From the NCBI RefSeq assembly GCF_001613225.1, contig NZ_BDBY01000034.1:175060-239059 (forward strand): a DNA stretch of 64,000 nucleotides, read 5' to 3'. Below, piece by piece: positions 1 to 9,027 of the stretch. Position 1 is the stretch's first letter. The number at the start of each line of letters is the position of its first letter. The position numbers were made by a program, and so were the translations under genes. Below the pieces are notes generated by a model, which was not told the DNA's origin, did no database searches, and worked only from the letters and a program-made list of their open reading frames with translations. This DNA comes from Nocardia pseudovaccinii NBRC 100343 (lineage in GTDB: Bacteria > Actinomycetota > Actinomycetes > Mycobacteriales > Mycobacteriaceae).

Positions 1-201
1 TTCGAGATTCTCCGATTCCAGATCGGCGGTGAGCACCTTGATCGCCACCATGCGCTCGAGGGCGGGCTGGGCACACCGATAGACAACACCGAATCCGCCA
101 CGCCCGATCTCGGTGGCATCGGTGAACCCGGCGGCGGCCAGCTCTGCCGCGAACCCTGAGGTGAGGTCGCGTTGCGTGGAAAGCGGATCGATATGCGACA
201 C
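1..201 (-). CDS. PknK-like serine/threonine protein kinase, N-terminal 67 codons only
   Basis: This is the start of a gene that runs off the left edge. Read on the minus strand, a GTG start at 201 opens a frame with no stop to base 1. It carries the glycine-rich ATP loop EIGRGGFGVVYRC and, shortly after, the strand with the invariant lysine (MVAIKVL). The N-terminal pattern (DP, TQRDL, then the glycine loop) closely resembles mycobacterial PknK, a kinase fused to a large ATPase/TPR regulatory part. Whether that C-terminal part is present cannot be seen here. The protein should act in the cytoplasm, phosphorylating Ser/Thr on regulators. A start further upstream is possible but the residues there look non-coding. 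Confidence 0.85.
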   Translation of the reverse strand, partial: MSHIDPLSTQRDLTSGFAAELAAAGFTDATEIGRGGFGVVYRCAQPALERMVAIKVLTADLESENLE

Positions 202-546
202 GACGACCCCGATTACAACTACCAGCCAGCTACTTCGAGCATATTCCCGTCGCGACGATTCCGCCCGCGCTCGGTAAGATGCCGCCGCAATTGCCTGCGG
301 TGCAGGCGGTCCTGGCCGCCGAATGTCCGGCCGCCGAAACTATTCCCGGTCCGCACACCGGAAGGCTACCGGTTGGCGAACTGTGTCACGCCTTTGGTAG
401 CCGCCGACGTGGCGCGGCAGCTGTGCGAGATTCATCCTGGGCAGTCCGGCACTGGCAGCGGCGGATCGGCATTCTCGACGAGCGATGCGAGCATGCGAGT
501 CTGCCTTGGGATTTCGGCACGCAACCGAGCGAAGTTCAGCAAACGC
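202..546. other. Gene-poor stretch, possible relic
   Basis: No supported gene lies here. The plus strand from about 231 to 380 has one protein-like run (reading FEHIPVATIPPALGKMP), but it has no start or ribosome site and the frame soon degenerates, so it may be the remnant of a gene. I could not assign it to a family. Confidence 0.3.
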
Positions 547-1008
547 CTACCCTTCGGCGATGGCCGCGAGTCGATCGATGGACGCTCGGAGTTTGTCGGA
601 CGTGGTGGCACGGGCGCGCGGGAGCCGGTTCTCGTCGGCCAATCGCGACCAGTCGTAGGTATGTGTGACCCGAGTGTGCGCCGCGTCCACCGGCTCGAGC
701 TCCCAGCGCCACAGGTGGCCCGGCGGTTCGCTCGCCGGTTCCGCAGGCAGCCAGGCGATCCGGCGGCCCTCTTCGAATTCCACGATGTGGTTCTCGCGGA
801 TATGGCCCTTCGTGGTGGTCATGGCGAAGACCTCGCCGACTTCCTTGACACGTTGGCCCGCCGGGGCTTCGGCCAGGTTGTCGTTGCCGTCCCACCGCGG
901 CTGTTGCGCCGGATCGGCGATCAATTCGAAGATTTCATCCGCACCGGCCGCGATCTCCCGGCTGGCGGAGACAATGCGTGGCACCTCGCTGTCGTCGGTC
1001 ATACCCAT
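547..1008 (-). CDS. SRPBCC (START-like) family protein
   Basis: A 153-residue protein of the SRPBCC/polyketide-cyclase fold, which binds hydrophobic ligands in a deep cavity. It has the usual layout: an N-terminal strand leading to ADEIFELIADPAQQPRWDG, a central stretch of strands, and a C-terminal helix (residues about 130-150) expected to close the pocket. The length is normal for a stand-alone domain. Start could be codon 1 or the second Met two codons later (MTDDSEV). No partner gene suggests the ligand, so it could be a lipid carrier, a toxin-type cyclase or a stress protein. It is transcribed away from the methionine-synthase relic. Confidence 0.8.
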   Translation of the reverse strand: MGMTDDSEVPRIVSASREIAAGADEIFELIADPAQQPRWDGNDNLAEAPAGQRVKEVGEVFAMTTTKGHIRENHIVEFEEGRRIAWLPAEPASEPPGHLWRWELEPVDAAHTRVTHTYDWSRLADENRLPRARATTSDKLRASIDRLAAIAEG

Positions 1009-1112
1009 GATCGAAGCATCCGAGCCCGGCTTCCGCCAGGTCTTGTGTTGCGATTTCCAACCGGGGCAGTCAATTCGGGTCTTTCAAATCGCAGATCCAC
1101 CTACACTCGCGC

Positions 1113-2162
1113 CGTGAGCATCCCCACCGAGCCGATCGGTAGCATTCCTCGTTCCTGGCGGCCTACTACTCCGGAGAACTCGACGCACCCGCGCTCGCCG
1201 AACTCCAGGCCCGCGCGGTCTCCGAAACCATCGACGAACTGGCCGCCCTCGGCTCACCGGTCGTCACCGACGGTGAGCAGTCCAAACCGAGTTTCGCCAC
1301 CTATCCCATCACCGGGCTGGCCGGGCTGGCACCCGACGGCGCGGTGATCCCCTTCGCCGACGGACATCAGCGACAGTTGCCGAGACTCACCGCGGGACCG
1401 TTCCGCTACCAGACCTTTGCGCAGCAGTATCTTCATGCGGCGCAACAACATTCGCAGCTTCCCGTGAAGCAGGCGGGTGATCGCGCCGTCCGCGCTGAGT
1501 CTGCTCTATCCGGCCGACGGCATCGAGGGCTACGGCCGCGAAACATTCCTGGCCGACCTGGCCGACGAAGCCGAAAAGGATATCCGCGGCTGTCTCGACG
1601 CGGGCGCACACTCGGTCCAACTGGATTTCACCGAGGGTCGGCTCTCACTCGAGCTGGATCCGAGCGGCGGCGTCCTCGAGAGTTTCATCGAACTGAACAA
1701 CTCGGTGCTGGAACGCTTTTCGGATGCCGAACGCGCATGAATCGGCGTGCACCCCTGCCCCGGCGGTGATCAGGACTCCACGCACACTCTCGATGTCGAG
1801 TACACCGCACTGCTGCCGAAACTGTTGCAGCTCAGGGTCGGTGCGTTCTATGTACAGCTGGCGAGCGAGCCGGATCCCGACAAAATCCTGGCCGTCATCG
1901 CCGAATTCCTGCCCGCCGACGCCCGCATCTTCGTCGGCGTCACCGACCCCATCGACCCGCAGGTCGAAACTCCGGAGCAGGTCCGCGACCGCGTCCTCAA
2001 CGCTGCCCGCTACCTGCCTGTCGATCGCCTCGGCACCTGCGACGACTGCGGTTTTTCGCCGTTCGCCGACGACACACCTCCACCTCCCGCGAGATCGCCT
2101 TCGCCAAGGTCCGCGCCCGCATCGAAGGAACCGCTCTGGCGGCTGCGGAACTGGGCGTCTGA
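1113..2162 (+). pseudogene. Decayed cobalamin-independent methionine synthase (MetE C-terminal type)
   Basis: Pieced together across frames, this region encodes a UROD/MetE-like family II methionine synthase of about 340 residues. Recognisable blocks are the start SIPTEPIGSIPR, then VVTDGEQSKPSFATYP, the zinc-site strand AHSVQLDFTEGRLS, then GVHPCPGGDQDSTHTLDVEY and DRLGTCDDCGFSPF near the end. At least four lesions break it: a short deletion just after the first 12 codons, one extra base near 1474-1476, an in-frame TGA at 1738-1740 where the family has Arg (CGA to TGA), and two extra bases near 2074. The original stop is the TGA at 2160-2162. In life the enzyme would transfer a methyl group to homocysteine. 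Several independent lesions make a single sequencing error unlikely. Confidence 0.85.
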
Positions 2163-2171
2163 TCGCCGGAA

Positions 2172-3605
2172 TCAGACCTGCTGCGTAGTGGGCTCCACGT
2201 CGATCCGCGGGAAGGGGTTCTCCGCTTCCAGCAGGTACCCGATCTCCAGCAAGGTGCGCTCGTCGCCGTAGGCCGCGCTGCACATGACGCCGATCGGGAC
2301 ACCGCTGGACCCGATGCGCGTCGGCATCGATAGGGAAGGCGCCCCGGTCACATTAGCGATCGGGGTGTAGCCCACATACGTCCGCAGCCGCTCGATCAGC
2401 TCTTCGGACGGCACCTTCGGATCGAGATAACCCAGCGGCGGCACCACATGGGTGACCACCGGCGAAAGCACGAGCTCGTACCGCGTGAATACCTCGGCAT
2501 AGATCCGATACGCCCGGCGCAGCCGGTAGAGCGCGGCCGGTGTGCGCAGGATGCGCTCGCGGTGATAGCGACCCAGACCGCGCGTGAGATCGTCGAGCGC
2601 ATGGCGATCGAATGACCTGCCGTGCAGGACCTTGCCACCGATGGCCGACATATCGGCAAGGAATGCCCAGTACAACAGGAAGTCGTCGGCGAGGTGCGGC
2701 GGGAAGGGGACAGCCATCGGCTCGACCTGATGTCCGAAGCGTTCGAGCAGCTTGGCCGCGAATTCGACCGCGCCGCGTGTTTCGGCATCCGGTTCAGCGC
2801 CGGTTCCGGCGGTGGTCAGCAATCCGATACGCAGGCGGCGGTCGGCCGGGCCGTGCACTTCGCCGATCGGCACGAGCTCCGGATTTCGCCAATACCGTTC
2901 GGCGGCAGCGGTATACGCGGCGGTATCGCGCACCGTCCTGGTCAACACGCCCTCGGAGATGAGCCTTATCGGCAGATGCTTGTCGAGAACGTTGTCCAGG
3001 TGCCGATATCGACTCGGCTTCAGTGCGACCAGTCCCGCGCACGCGGCCGGAATCCGCAACGACCCGCCGCCGTCATTGCCATGGGCGACCGGCACGACAC
3101 CGGCCGCGACCATGGCGGCCGAACCGCCGGAGGATCCCCCGACCGAATACTCCGGATTCCACGGATTCCTGGTCGGCTCGGCGGCTTGGAATTCGGTCGT
3201 CGGGTTCAGACCGAATTCCGGCATCCGCGATTTGCCGAGCACCGTCACCCCGATGCTGAGGAACTGCGCGGTGTAGGCGTCGTCGCGAGCGGCCGGACGG
3301 GCCACGAACGCGGCGCTGCCCTGATTGGTCGGCATGCCCGCGACATCGGCATTGTCCTTGACGAACGTCGGAACGCCATACCAGGCACCGGCACGCCCCG
3401 ACGCGTATCGCGGCCGATCGACACTCGCGTACGCGATGGCATTGAGCTGCGGCTCCACCAGCGCCGCGCGGTCGATCGCCGCTCGGGCCAGTTCCTTCGG
3501 ACTCACCGCCCCCGACCGAACCATGGCCGCCAAGGCGACGGCATCGTGGTCGGCCAGGACGTCATCGGCGAATGCGTGTATTCGATCGGCCATAACACTG
3601 CCCAC
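2172..3605 (-). CDS. Amidase (amidase signature family)
   Basis: A 477-residue amidase that hydrolyses an amide bond with a Ser-cisSer-Lys triad. Lys83 lies in VPTFVKDNADV, the cis-serine Ser158 in VGGSSGGSAAMVAAG, and the nucleophile Ser182 in GNDGGGSLRIPA, all at normal family spacing. Length is typical. A second Met at codon 5 (MADRIH) is an alternative start. There is no signal peptide, so it should be cytoplasmic. Substrate cannot be told from sequence; such enzymes in actinobacteria take aryl or alkyl amides, nicotinamide or peptides. It stands alone, its stop only 10 bp from that of the convergent methionine-synthase relic. Confidence 0.9.
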   Translation of the reverse strand: MGSVMADRIHAFADDVLADHDAVALAAMVRSGAVSPKELARAAIDRAALVEPQLNAIAYASVDRPRYASGRAGAWYGVPTFVKDNADVAGMPTNQGSAAFVARPAARDDAYTAQFLSIGVTVLGKSRMPEFGLNPTTEFQAAEPTRNPWNPEYSVGGSSGGSAAMVAAGVVPVAHGNDGGGSLRIPAACAGLVALKPSRYRHLDNVLDKHLPIRLISEGVLTRTVRDTAAYTAAAERYWRNPELVPIGEVHGPADRRLRIGLLTTAGTGAEPDAETRGAVEFAAKLLERFGHQVEPMAVPFPPHLADDFLLYWAFLADMSAIGGKVLHGRSFDRHALDDLTRGLGRYHRERILRTPAALYRLRRAYRIYAEVFTRYELVLSPVVTHVVPPLGYLDPKVPSEELIERLRTYVGYTPIANVTGAPSLSMPTRIGSSGVPIGVMCSAAYGDERTLLEIGYLLEAENPFPRIDVEPTTQQV

Positions 3606-3798
3606 AGCTGCGAATCACGGGTCCGGGCGCGTCGAACCCTACGTAGTAGACGTTCGTCCAGCTAGGGAAATTGTACGCGCCCGGTCTCTGGCGAATCAGC
3701 AGTATCGACCTCCTCGCCTCCGCGCACGGATGCTGTTCCGTTGCGGCTCCACCGGCGGGTTCCCGCTCCACCGCGCGGCTACGACATTCGAGTGCGCG

Positions 3799-5058
3799 TC
3801 AGAAGACTTGCAGCGGAGGGGATTTGGGGAATGCAACAGGGAGGGCGACCACGGCACGGTGGAACGGCCCCGGTCGCCATTCCAGTTCTTCGACGGGGAT
3901 GGCCAGCCGCATTTCCGGTAGGGCGTCCAGGAGTTGATCGATCGCGTCCTGCGCGATCAGGGTCGCGATCGAGCGGGCGGGGCAGGCATGCGGGCCGACA
4001 CTCCAGGCCAGGTGGGAGCTGTTGTCGGTGTATGTGCCGGTGGTGATCGCGGGATCGTTATTGCTGCCGGTCATGCTGATGACGACCGGCTGGTGCGCGG
4101 GTAGCCACGAGCCCTCGATCAAAACCGGCTGCTTCGGGAAGGTGATGCAGTAGTTCGATAGCGGCGGATCAGTGAACAGCACCTCATCCAACGCATCGCG
4201 CGTGGACATGGTGCCGCCGAGTATGCCGCCGCCGAACCGGGTGTCGGTCAGCATCAGTCGCAGCGTATTGACGATCAAATTCTGAGTCGGTTCCATACCC
4301 GCGCCGAAGAGGCTGAGCACCTGGTGGATCATCTCCGGATCGTCGAGCTTCGCCGGGTGGGCGAGCAATCCGGAGACGATATCGTCGCCCGGCTGGTCGC
4401 GCTTGAGCTGGATCAGTTCGAACATCGCGTCCATGACCATCTTGTTGCCCTCGACGGCCGCATCCCCGCCTTCCATCAATGCGGCCATACCAGCCGCAGC
4501 ACGCTGGCTGATCTCCTGCGGGCAGCCGAGTATTGCGTTGATCACCGTGAATGCCAGCGGCAATGCGTACTGCCCGACCAGATCCGCCGCGCCTTCCGCA
4601 CAGAAGGTATTGATCAGCGGAGCGGCGATCCGCTCGACGGTGGTATGCAGAGCGAACAGGTCGACCACACCGAGACCCGCGACGGTCGCCTCCCGGTAGC
4701 GGGTGTGCTCGAGGCCCGCGGAACGAATTGCCGCCGGACGCCACTCGAGCATCGGCCGCACCGGGCAGTCCTCGGGAACACCCTGCTGCCAGCTACGCGA
4801 ATCGTGCGGAAAATGGTCGGGATCATTGAGGATCTGCAGCGCGGTGTAGTAGCCGATCACCAAAGTCGCGGGTACACCCGGCGCCAACTCCACCGGCACC
4901 AGCGAACCATATCTCTTCCGCATCTCGTGATACGCCTCGTGCGGGTTCGCGGCGAATTCCGCTGAGTAGAGCGAGATTCGGGGGCCGTTGGTATCGATCG
5001 GCGAGCCGTGCGGGACAGGGCGGGGGCGGGTGGTGGTTGCCGACTCTGGCGTGGTCAA
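3799..5058 (-). CDS. Cytochrome P450, non-canonical (CYP156/157-like)
   Basis: A heme-thiolate monooxygenase of about 419 residues. The heme-binding loop reads LAWSVGPHACPAR, so Cys359 is the proximal ligand, but the glycine two after the cysteine in the standard HxCxG is alanine. Helix I has FGAGMEPTQN. The helix K ExxR pair is not intact: the segment reads LDEVLFTDPPLSN, with Phe where Arg should be. Loss of ExxR is documented for the Streptomyces CYP157 family, which this resembles. The reading frame is open to 5187, but I prefer the TTG at 5058 because GGAG lies 9 bp before it and the length then fits a P450. A paralogue is at 52611-53858. No ferredoxin or reductase is adjacent. It is divergent from the GAF regulator. 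Confidence 0.87.
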   Translation of the reverse strand: MTTPESATTTRPRPVPHGSPIDTNGPRISLYSAEFAANPHEAYHEMRKRYGSLVPVELAPGVPATLVIGYYTALQILNDPDHFPHDSRSWQQGVPEDCPVRPMLEWRPAAIRSAGLEHTRYREATVAGLGVVDLFALHTTVERIAAPLINTFCAEGAADLVGQYALPLAFTVINAILGCPQEISQRAAAGMAALMEGGDAAVEGNKMVMDAMFELIQLKRDQPGDDIVSGLLAHPAKLDDPEMIHQVLSLFGAGMEPTQNLIVNTLRLMLTDTRFGGGILGGTMSTRDALDEVLFTDPPLSNYCITFPKQPVLIEGSWLPAHQPVVISMTGSNNDPAITTGTYTDNSSHLAWSVGPHACPARSIATLIAQDAIDQLLDALPEMRLAIPVEELEWRPGPFHRAVVALPVAFPKSPPLQVF

Positions 5059-5248
5059 GAGACGTGACTCCAGTCGTTGAGCAGAAGCGATGAGCATGGT
5101 GCGCGACCGCAGGCGCATCCGTGCCGCCTGCGCAGAGCAGAGCCAGCGTACGTCGGCGGCCCGGTCCGCGCGTACCGAGCGCCCCACCGTTGGCCATACG
5201 ACATGTGACCGGCATTACAGTAGGTAGGGACGACACGAAGGACGGCGA

Positions 5249-6541
5249 TTGAGCACAGCAGCGCACGGCAACCCCTGGGTGGCCGTTCGACCGGAGGACG
5301 ACCTCGCGCAGTTGGCGCGACAGGTGTCCTGCGCGCATCGCTGCTTCATCGAAGGCGACGAGCGGCTGCCGATCGATCCAGTACGGCCGGTGGTCCTGGA
5401 TTCCTGGCGGCGCAGCCGCAGCAACGGCGTCGATCCGGACCGCTTCGGCGCCGGTGTCGACCTCGATGGCCTTGAACTGCAACGGTATCGGGCCACCCAT
5501 CCGACCGCGCTGATCCGACCGGTGGTGCGCAAACTGCTCGTCGAGGATGCCGCCGAGGCCGGACTACTCGTCGCGATCAGCGATGCCGAGGGCCGATTAC
5601 TGTGGGTGGAGGGCGATTCGAAGGTCAAGGACCGGGCGCTGGCCATGAATTTCGTCGAGGGTGCGGACTGGAGTGAGGACCGGGTCGGCACCAATGCACC
5701 CGGCACCGCACTCGCCCTCGATCACCATGTGCAGATCTTCGGGGCCGAACACTTCAGTCGCGTGGTGCACGAATGGAGTTGTTCGGCTGCGCCCGTACAT
5801 GATCCGCGCAGCGGCCGGATCATCGGCGCCATCGATATCACCGGCGGACCCCGCGTGGCGGCGCCGGAGGTGTTGTCACTGATCCGCGCGACGGTATCGG
5901 CCGCGGAATCCGAACTGCGGCTGCTCATGCTGGACGCGCCGAAACCGCTCGTGTCGACGACGGCACGCCTCGAGGCGCTCGGCCCGGCCCGGCCGACGCT
6001 GATCCGCGACGGTGAGCGCATCCGTCTATCGCAGCGCCATGCCGAAATCCTGTTGCTGCTGGCCAATTACCCGGAGGGACTGAGCGCCGACCATCTCGCC
6101 ATGCTGCTCGACGAATCCGAGCTGGATCCGGTCACGGTACGCGCGGAGATGTCGCGGGTGCGAAAGATGTTGGGCGCCAATGGTCTCGGCTCCCGCCCCT
6201 ATCGGCTGCTGATGGATCTGGATACCGATGTCGACGAGGTTCGGCGTGCACTCGCGCGCGGCGATACGTCGGCGGCGTTGCGCGCCTATCCCGGCCCGAT
6301 CCTGCCCCGCTCGCTCGCACCGGGTATCGCCGAGTTGCGCGTCGAATTGCGCGGACGCCTGCGCGCGGCCCTGTTGACGGCCGGTGATCGCCGCCTGCTC
6401 GCCCGCTGGACCGGTTCGGCCGACGGGCGCGAGGACGTTGCGGCGTGGACCGCCTACCTCTCCTCGCTGGACCGTCAGTCCTCGCTGTATGCCCAGGTGA
6501 AGACACAATTACGACTACTCGACCGCAAATTGGGCATCTGA
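5249..6541 (+). CDS. GAF-domain transcriptional regulator
   Basis: A 430-residue cytoplasmic regulator. The N-terminal half (about 40-230) resembles the GAF sensing part of AcoR/MimR-type activators: VVLDSWRRSRSNGVDPD, then VAISDAEGRLLWVEGD and WSEDRVGTNAPGTAL. Unlike AcoR there is no sigma-54 ATPase domain. Instead residues about 245-330 form a winged-helix DNA-binding region (RLSQRHAEILLLLANYPEG), followed by a helical tail. Such one-component regulators are common beside ExaC-type aldehyde dehydrogenases in actinobacteria, and the next gene is one. The start is TTG, with AAGGACGG upstream. Direct control of the downstream dehydrogenase operon is inferred; candidate sites are at 6550-6567. 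Confidence 0.87.
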   Translation: MSTAAHGNPWVAVRPEDDLAQLARQVSCAHRCFIEGDERLPIDPVRPVVLDSWRRSRSNGVDPDRFGAGVDLDGLELQRYRATHPTALIRPVVRKLLVEDAAEAGLLVAISDAEGRLLWVEGDSKVKDRALAMNFVEGADWSEDRVGTNAPGTALALDHHVQIFGAEHFSRVVHEWSCSAAPVHDPRSGRIIGAIDITGGPRVAAPEVLSLIRATVSAAESELRLLMLDAPKPLVSTTARLEALGPARPTLIRDGERIRLSQRHAEILLLLANYPEGLSADHLAMLLDESELDPVTVRAEMSRVRKMLGANGLGSRPYRLLMDLDTDVDEVRRALARGDTSAALRAYPGPILPRSLAPGIAELRVELRGRLRAALLTAGDRRLLARWTGSADGREDVAAWTAYLSSLDRQSSLYAQVKTQLRLLDRKLGI

Positions 6542-6549
6542 CCAGTCTC

Positions 6550-6567
6550 TTGCAACTGTCGTGCAAC
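6550..6567. promoter_or_regulatory. Paired TGCAAC repeats before the aldehyde dehydrogenase
   Basis: TGCAAC occurs at 6551-6556 and 6562-6567, 11 bp apart or one helical turn, and TTGCA/TGCAA also form an inverted pair. They lie in the 90-bp gap between the GAF regulator and the dehydrogenase start, a natural place for an operator. Function is inferred. Confidence 0.35.
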
Positions 6568-6631
6568 ATGGGCGCTTCTAGTGTTCCGGATCACACCTGA
6601 CGTGAAAAGTCAGCAGATCGAGGAGCATTCG

Positions 6632-8155
6632 ATGACCGTCTTCGCCCGCCCAGGCACCCCCGGCGCCGCCATGTCGTTCCAGACCCGATACGACAACTGG
6701 ATCGGCGGCGAATGGGTCGCGCCCGTCAAGGGGCAGTACTTCGAAAATCCAACTCCCGTAACGGGTCAGCCGTTCTGCGAGGTCGCGCGGGGCACCGCCG
6801 AAGACATCGAGCTCGCCCTCGATGCCGCGCACGCCGCCGCACCCGCCTGGGGCAAGACCTCGGTCGCCGAGCGCGCCCTCATCCTCAACAAGATCGCCGA
6901 CCGCATCGAGGAGAACCTCGACGCGCTCGCCCTCGCGGAGGCCTGGGACAACGGCAAGCCGATCCGGGAAACCCTGGCCGCCGATATCCCGCTGGCCATC
7001 GACCACTTCCGCTACTTCGCCGGAGCCATTCGCGCACAAGAGGGTTCGCTGTCGCAGATCGACGCCGACACCGTCGCCTACCACTTCCACGAGCCGCTCG
7101 GTGTGGTCGGCCAGATCATTCCGTGGAACTTCCCGATCCTGATGGCCACCTGGAAGCTCGCGCCCGCGCTCGCCGCCGGTAATGCGGTCGTGCTCAAGCC
7201 CGCCGAGCAGACCCCGGCCTCGATCATGTTCCTGATCGGCCTCATCGGTGATCTGCTGCCGCCCGGTGTGGTCAATATCGTCAACGGATTCGGTGTCGAG
7301 GCGGGTAAGCCGCTGGCCTCCAGCCCGCGGATCAAAAAGATCGCCTTCACCGGTGAAACCACCACCGGCCGCCTGATCATGCAGTACGCGTCGCAGAACC
7401 TGATCCCGGTCACGCTGGAACTCGGTGGTAAGAGCCCGAATATCTTCTTCAGCGATGTCCTCGCCGCCAATGACGACTTCCAGGACAAGGCGCTCGAGGG
7501 CTTCACCATGTTCGCGCTGAACCAGGGGGAGGTCTGCACCTGCCCGTCGCGCGCGCTCATCCAGGCCGATATCTATGACGAATTCCTGGCCGCGGCCGTA
7601 GTGCGCACCAAGGCGGTGCGGCAGGGCGATCCGCTCGATACCGAGACCATGATCGGCGCGCAGGCCAGCAACGATCAGCTCGAAAAGATCCTGTCCTACC
7701 TCGAAATCGGCAAGGGCGAGGGCGCGACGCTGCTGACCGGTGGCGAGCGCGCCGACCTCGGCGGCGATCTGTCCGGCGGATACTACGTGCAGCCAACGGT
7801 TTTCGCGGGCAGCAATTCGATGCGGATCTTCCAGGAGGAAATCTTCGGACCTGTCGTCTCGGTGACCTCGTTCGCGGACTACGACGAAGCCATCAAGATC
7901 GCCAACGACACCCTCTACGGACTCGGCGCGGGCGTGTGGTCGCGCGATGGTTCGGTGGCATACCGGGCCGGGCGCGATATCCAGGCCGGACGGGTGTGGA
8001 CCAACACCTACCACCAGTACCCGGCGCATGCGGCCTTCGGCGGCTACAAGCAGTCCGGCATCGGCCGGGAGAACCACCGCATGATGCTCGACCACTATCA
8101 GCAGACGAAGAACCTGCTGGTCGGCTACGCGTCGAAGGCGCAAGGCTTCTTCTGA
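6632..8155 (+). CDS. Aldehyde dehydrogenase (ExaC/AldB type)
   Basis: A 507-residue NAD(P)-dependent aldehyde dehydrogenase that oxidises aldehydes such as acetaldehyde to acids. It has the cofactor-site run [20 protein letters not shown], the general-base glutamate in [10 protein letters not shown], and the catalytic cysteine in [11 protein letters not shown], all at usual spacing. ATG at 6632 is chosen because GAGGAG lies 7 bp upstream; the open frame extends further 5' without a ribosome site. The stop overlaps the next gene's start by one base (TGATG), so the two are translationally coupled. The arrangement GAF regulator - aldehyde dehydrogenase - DUF779 is a recurring one. Confidence 0.95.
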   Translation: MTVFARPGTPGAAMSFQTRYDNWIGGEWVAPVKGQYFENPTPVTGQPFCEVARGTAEDIELALDAAHAAAPAWGKTSVAERALILNKIADRIEENLDALALAEAWDNGKPIRETLAADIPLAIDHFRYFAGAIRAQEGSLSQIDADTVAYHFHEPLGVVGQIIPWNFPILMATWKLAPALAAGNAVVLKPAEQTPASIMFLIGLIGDLLPPGVVNIVNGFGVEAGKPLASSPRIKKIAFTGETTTGRLIMQYASQNLIPVTLELGGKSPNIFFSDVLAANDDFQDKALEGFTMFALNQGEVCTCPSRALIQADIYDEFLAAAVVRTKAVRQGDPLDTETMIGAQASNDQLEKILSYLEIGKGEGATLLTGGERADLGGDLSGGYYVQPTVFAGSNSMRIFQEEIFGPVVSVTSFADYDEAIKIANDTLYGLGAGVWSRDGSVAYRAGRDIQAGRVWTNTYHQYPAHAAFGGYKQSGIGRENHRMMLDHYQQTKNLLVGYASKAQGFF

Positions 8156-8697
8156 TGGCCGCAGTCCCCCGGCGCGTGCGCGCCACCGCGGCGGCGATGG
8201 ACCTGCTCCGTCGCCTCCGCGGGCTGCACGGCCCGCTGATGCTGCACCAGTCCGGTGGTTGCTGCGACGGATCGGCCCCGATGTGTTATCCCGCAGGCGA
8301 ATTCATAGTCGGCGATCACGATGTGCTGCTCGGATTGCTCGATCTGCGTTTGCGGGTCGACGAGTTGCCGGTTACCGCGCCGGAGCCCGACGATATCGCG
8401 CCGGTGTGGATCTCGGGGCCGCAGTTCGCTGCCTGGCAGCACACCCAGCTCGTCCTCGATGTCGTGCCGGGTCGCGGGTCGGGATTCAGTCTGGAGTCGC
8501 CCGAAGGGTTTCGATTCCTCAGTCGCGGAAGGGTTTTCGACGACGGTGAGCTCGCTGTTCTGGCTGCGGCCGAACCGGTGACGGGCGCGGGCTGGGAGCG
8601 AGGGGAACGTCCTGCGATCTCGCGCGAACCACAGGTTGTCGCCGCGGCAGCCGATGCCTGCCCAGTCCCTGGTAGCGGATCACGGCCGTCGCCTTGA
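8155..8697 (+). CDS. DUF779 family protein
   Basis: A 180-residue protein whose first 140 residues match DUF779, a small family nearly always encoded with ExaC-type aldehyde dehydrogenases. The hallmark is the cysteine-rich LHQSGGCCDGSAPMC near residues 33-48, which could bind metal or take part in redox chemistry. The conserved part ends around GFRFLSRGRVFDDGELAVL. The remaining 40 residues have no family counterpart that I recognise and are Pro/Ala-rich, so a frameshift near the 3' end may have extended the gene. Its ATG overlaps the dehydrogenase TGA. Molecular role is unknown; co-occurrence suggests a partner or maturation factor for the dehydrogenase. Confidence 0.85.
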   Translation: MAAVPRRVRATAAAMDLLRRLRGLHGPLMLHQSGGCCDGSAPMCYPAGEFIVGDHDVLLGLLDLRLRVDELPVTAPEPDDIAPVWISGPQFAAWQHTQLVLDVVPGRGSGFSLESPEGFRFLSRGRVFDDGELAVLAAAEPVTGAGWERGERPAISREPQVVAAAADACPVPGSGSRPSP

Positions 8698-8731
8698 CAG
8701 CTAACTTTTACTGGGGCCCGCCGCTTCCGGC

Positions 8732-8935
8732 TCAGACTCCGGTTCGCGGCTCGATCGCGACCAGGTCGAGCACCAGGTCCTGAAGCACCCGGCGCGTGGT
8801 GTGCGCCTGCGCGATCAGCGGTTCGGATGATTCCATCTCGGCTAGCTCGACCAGCTTGTTGACGACGTGGCAGACCGCAACGAGTCGTCGGATCGCTTGA
8901 CGACGCTCGGCGAGATTCATGGTGTCGGTGGCCAT
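8732..8935 (-). CDS. Small conserved-looking hypothetical protein
   Basis: A 67-residue, mainly helical protein beginning MATDTMNLAERRQAIRRL and ending in AIEPRTGV. Composition is ordinary cytoplasmic and codon use is GC-rich at third positions, which supports a real gene. No domain is recognised. ATG at 8935 is preferred; a GTG two codons earlier is possible. It lies 92 bp downstream of ptsI on the same strand and could be the tail of that transcript. Confidence 0.55.
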   Translation of the reverse strand: MATDTMNLAERRQAIRRLVAVCHVVNKLVELAEMESSEPLIAQAHTTRRVLQDLVLDLVAIEPRTGV

Positions 8936-9027
8936 ATTCACCAGATCGCCGCAACCGCCCCGACCGTTTCGCTCGAGTTTGCTGGATCATGAAGTGGCAC
9001 TCATGGCAATCGTTGCGCAACCATCGA

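Noticed and set aside
3651..3660. CTACGTAG palindrome near the amidase
   Set aside because: Eight-base palindromes are common by chance, and no second copy or promoter context supports it.
6578..8143. 521-codon open frame antisense to the aldehyde dehydrogenase
   Set aside because: It mirrors the codon bias of a clear gene on the other strand and has no family features.
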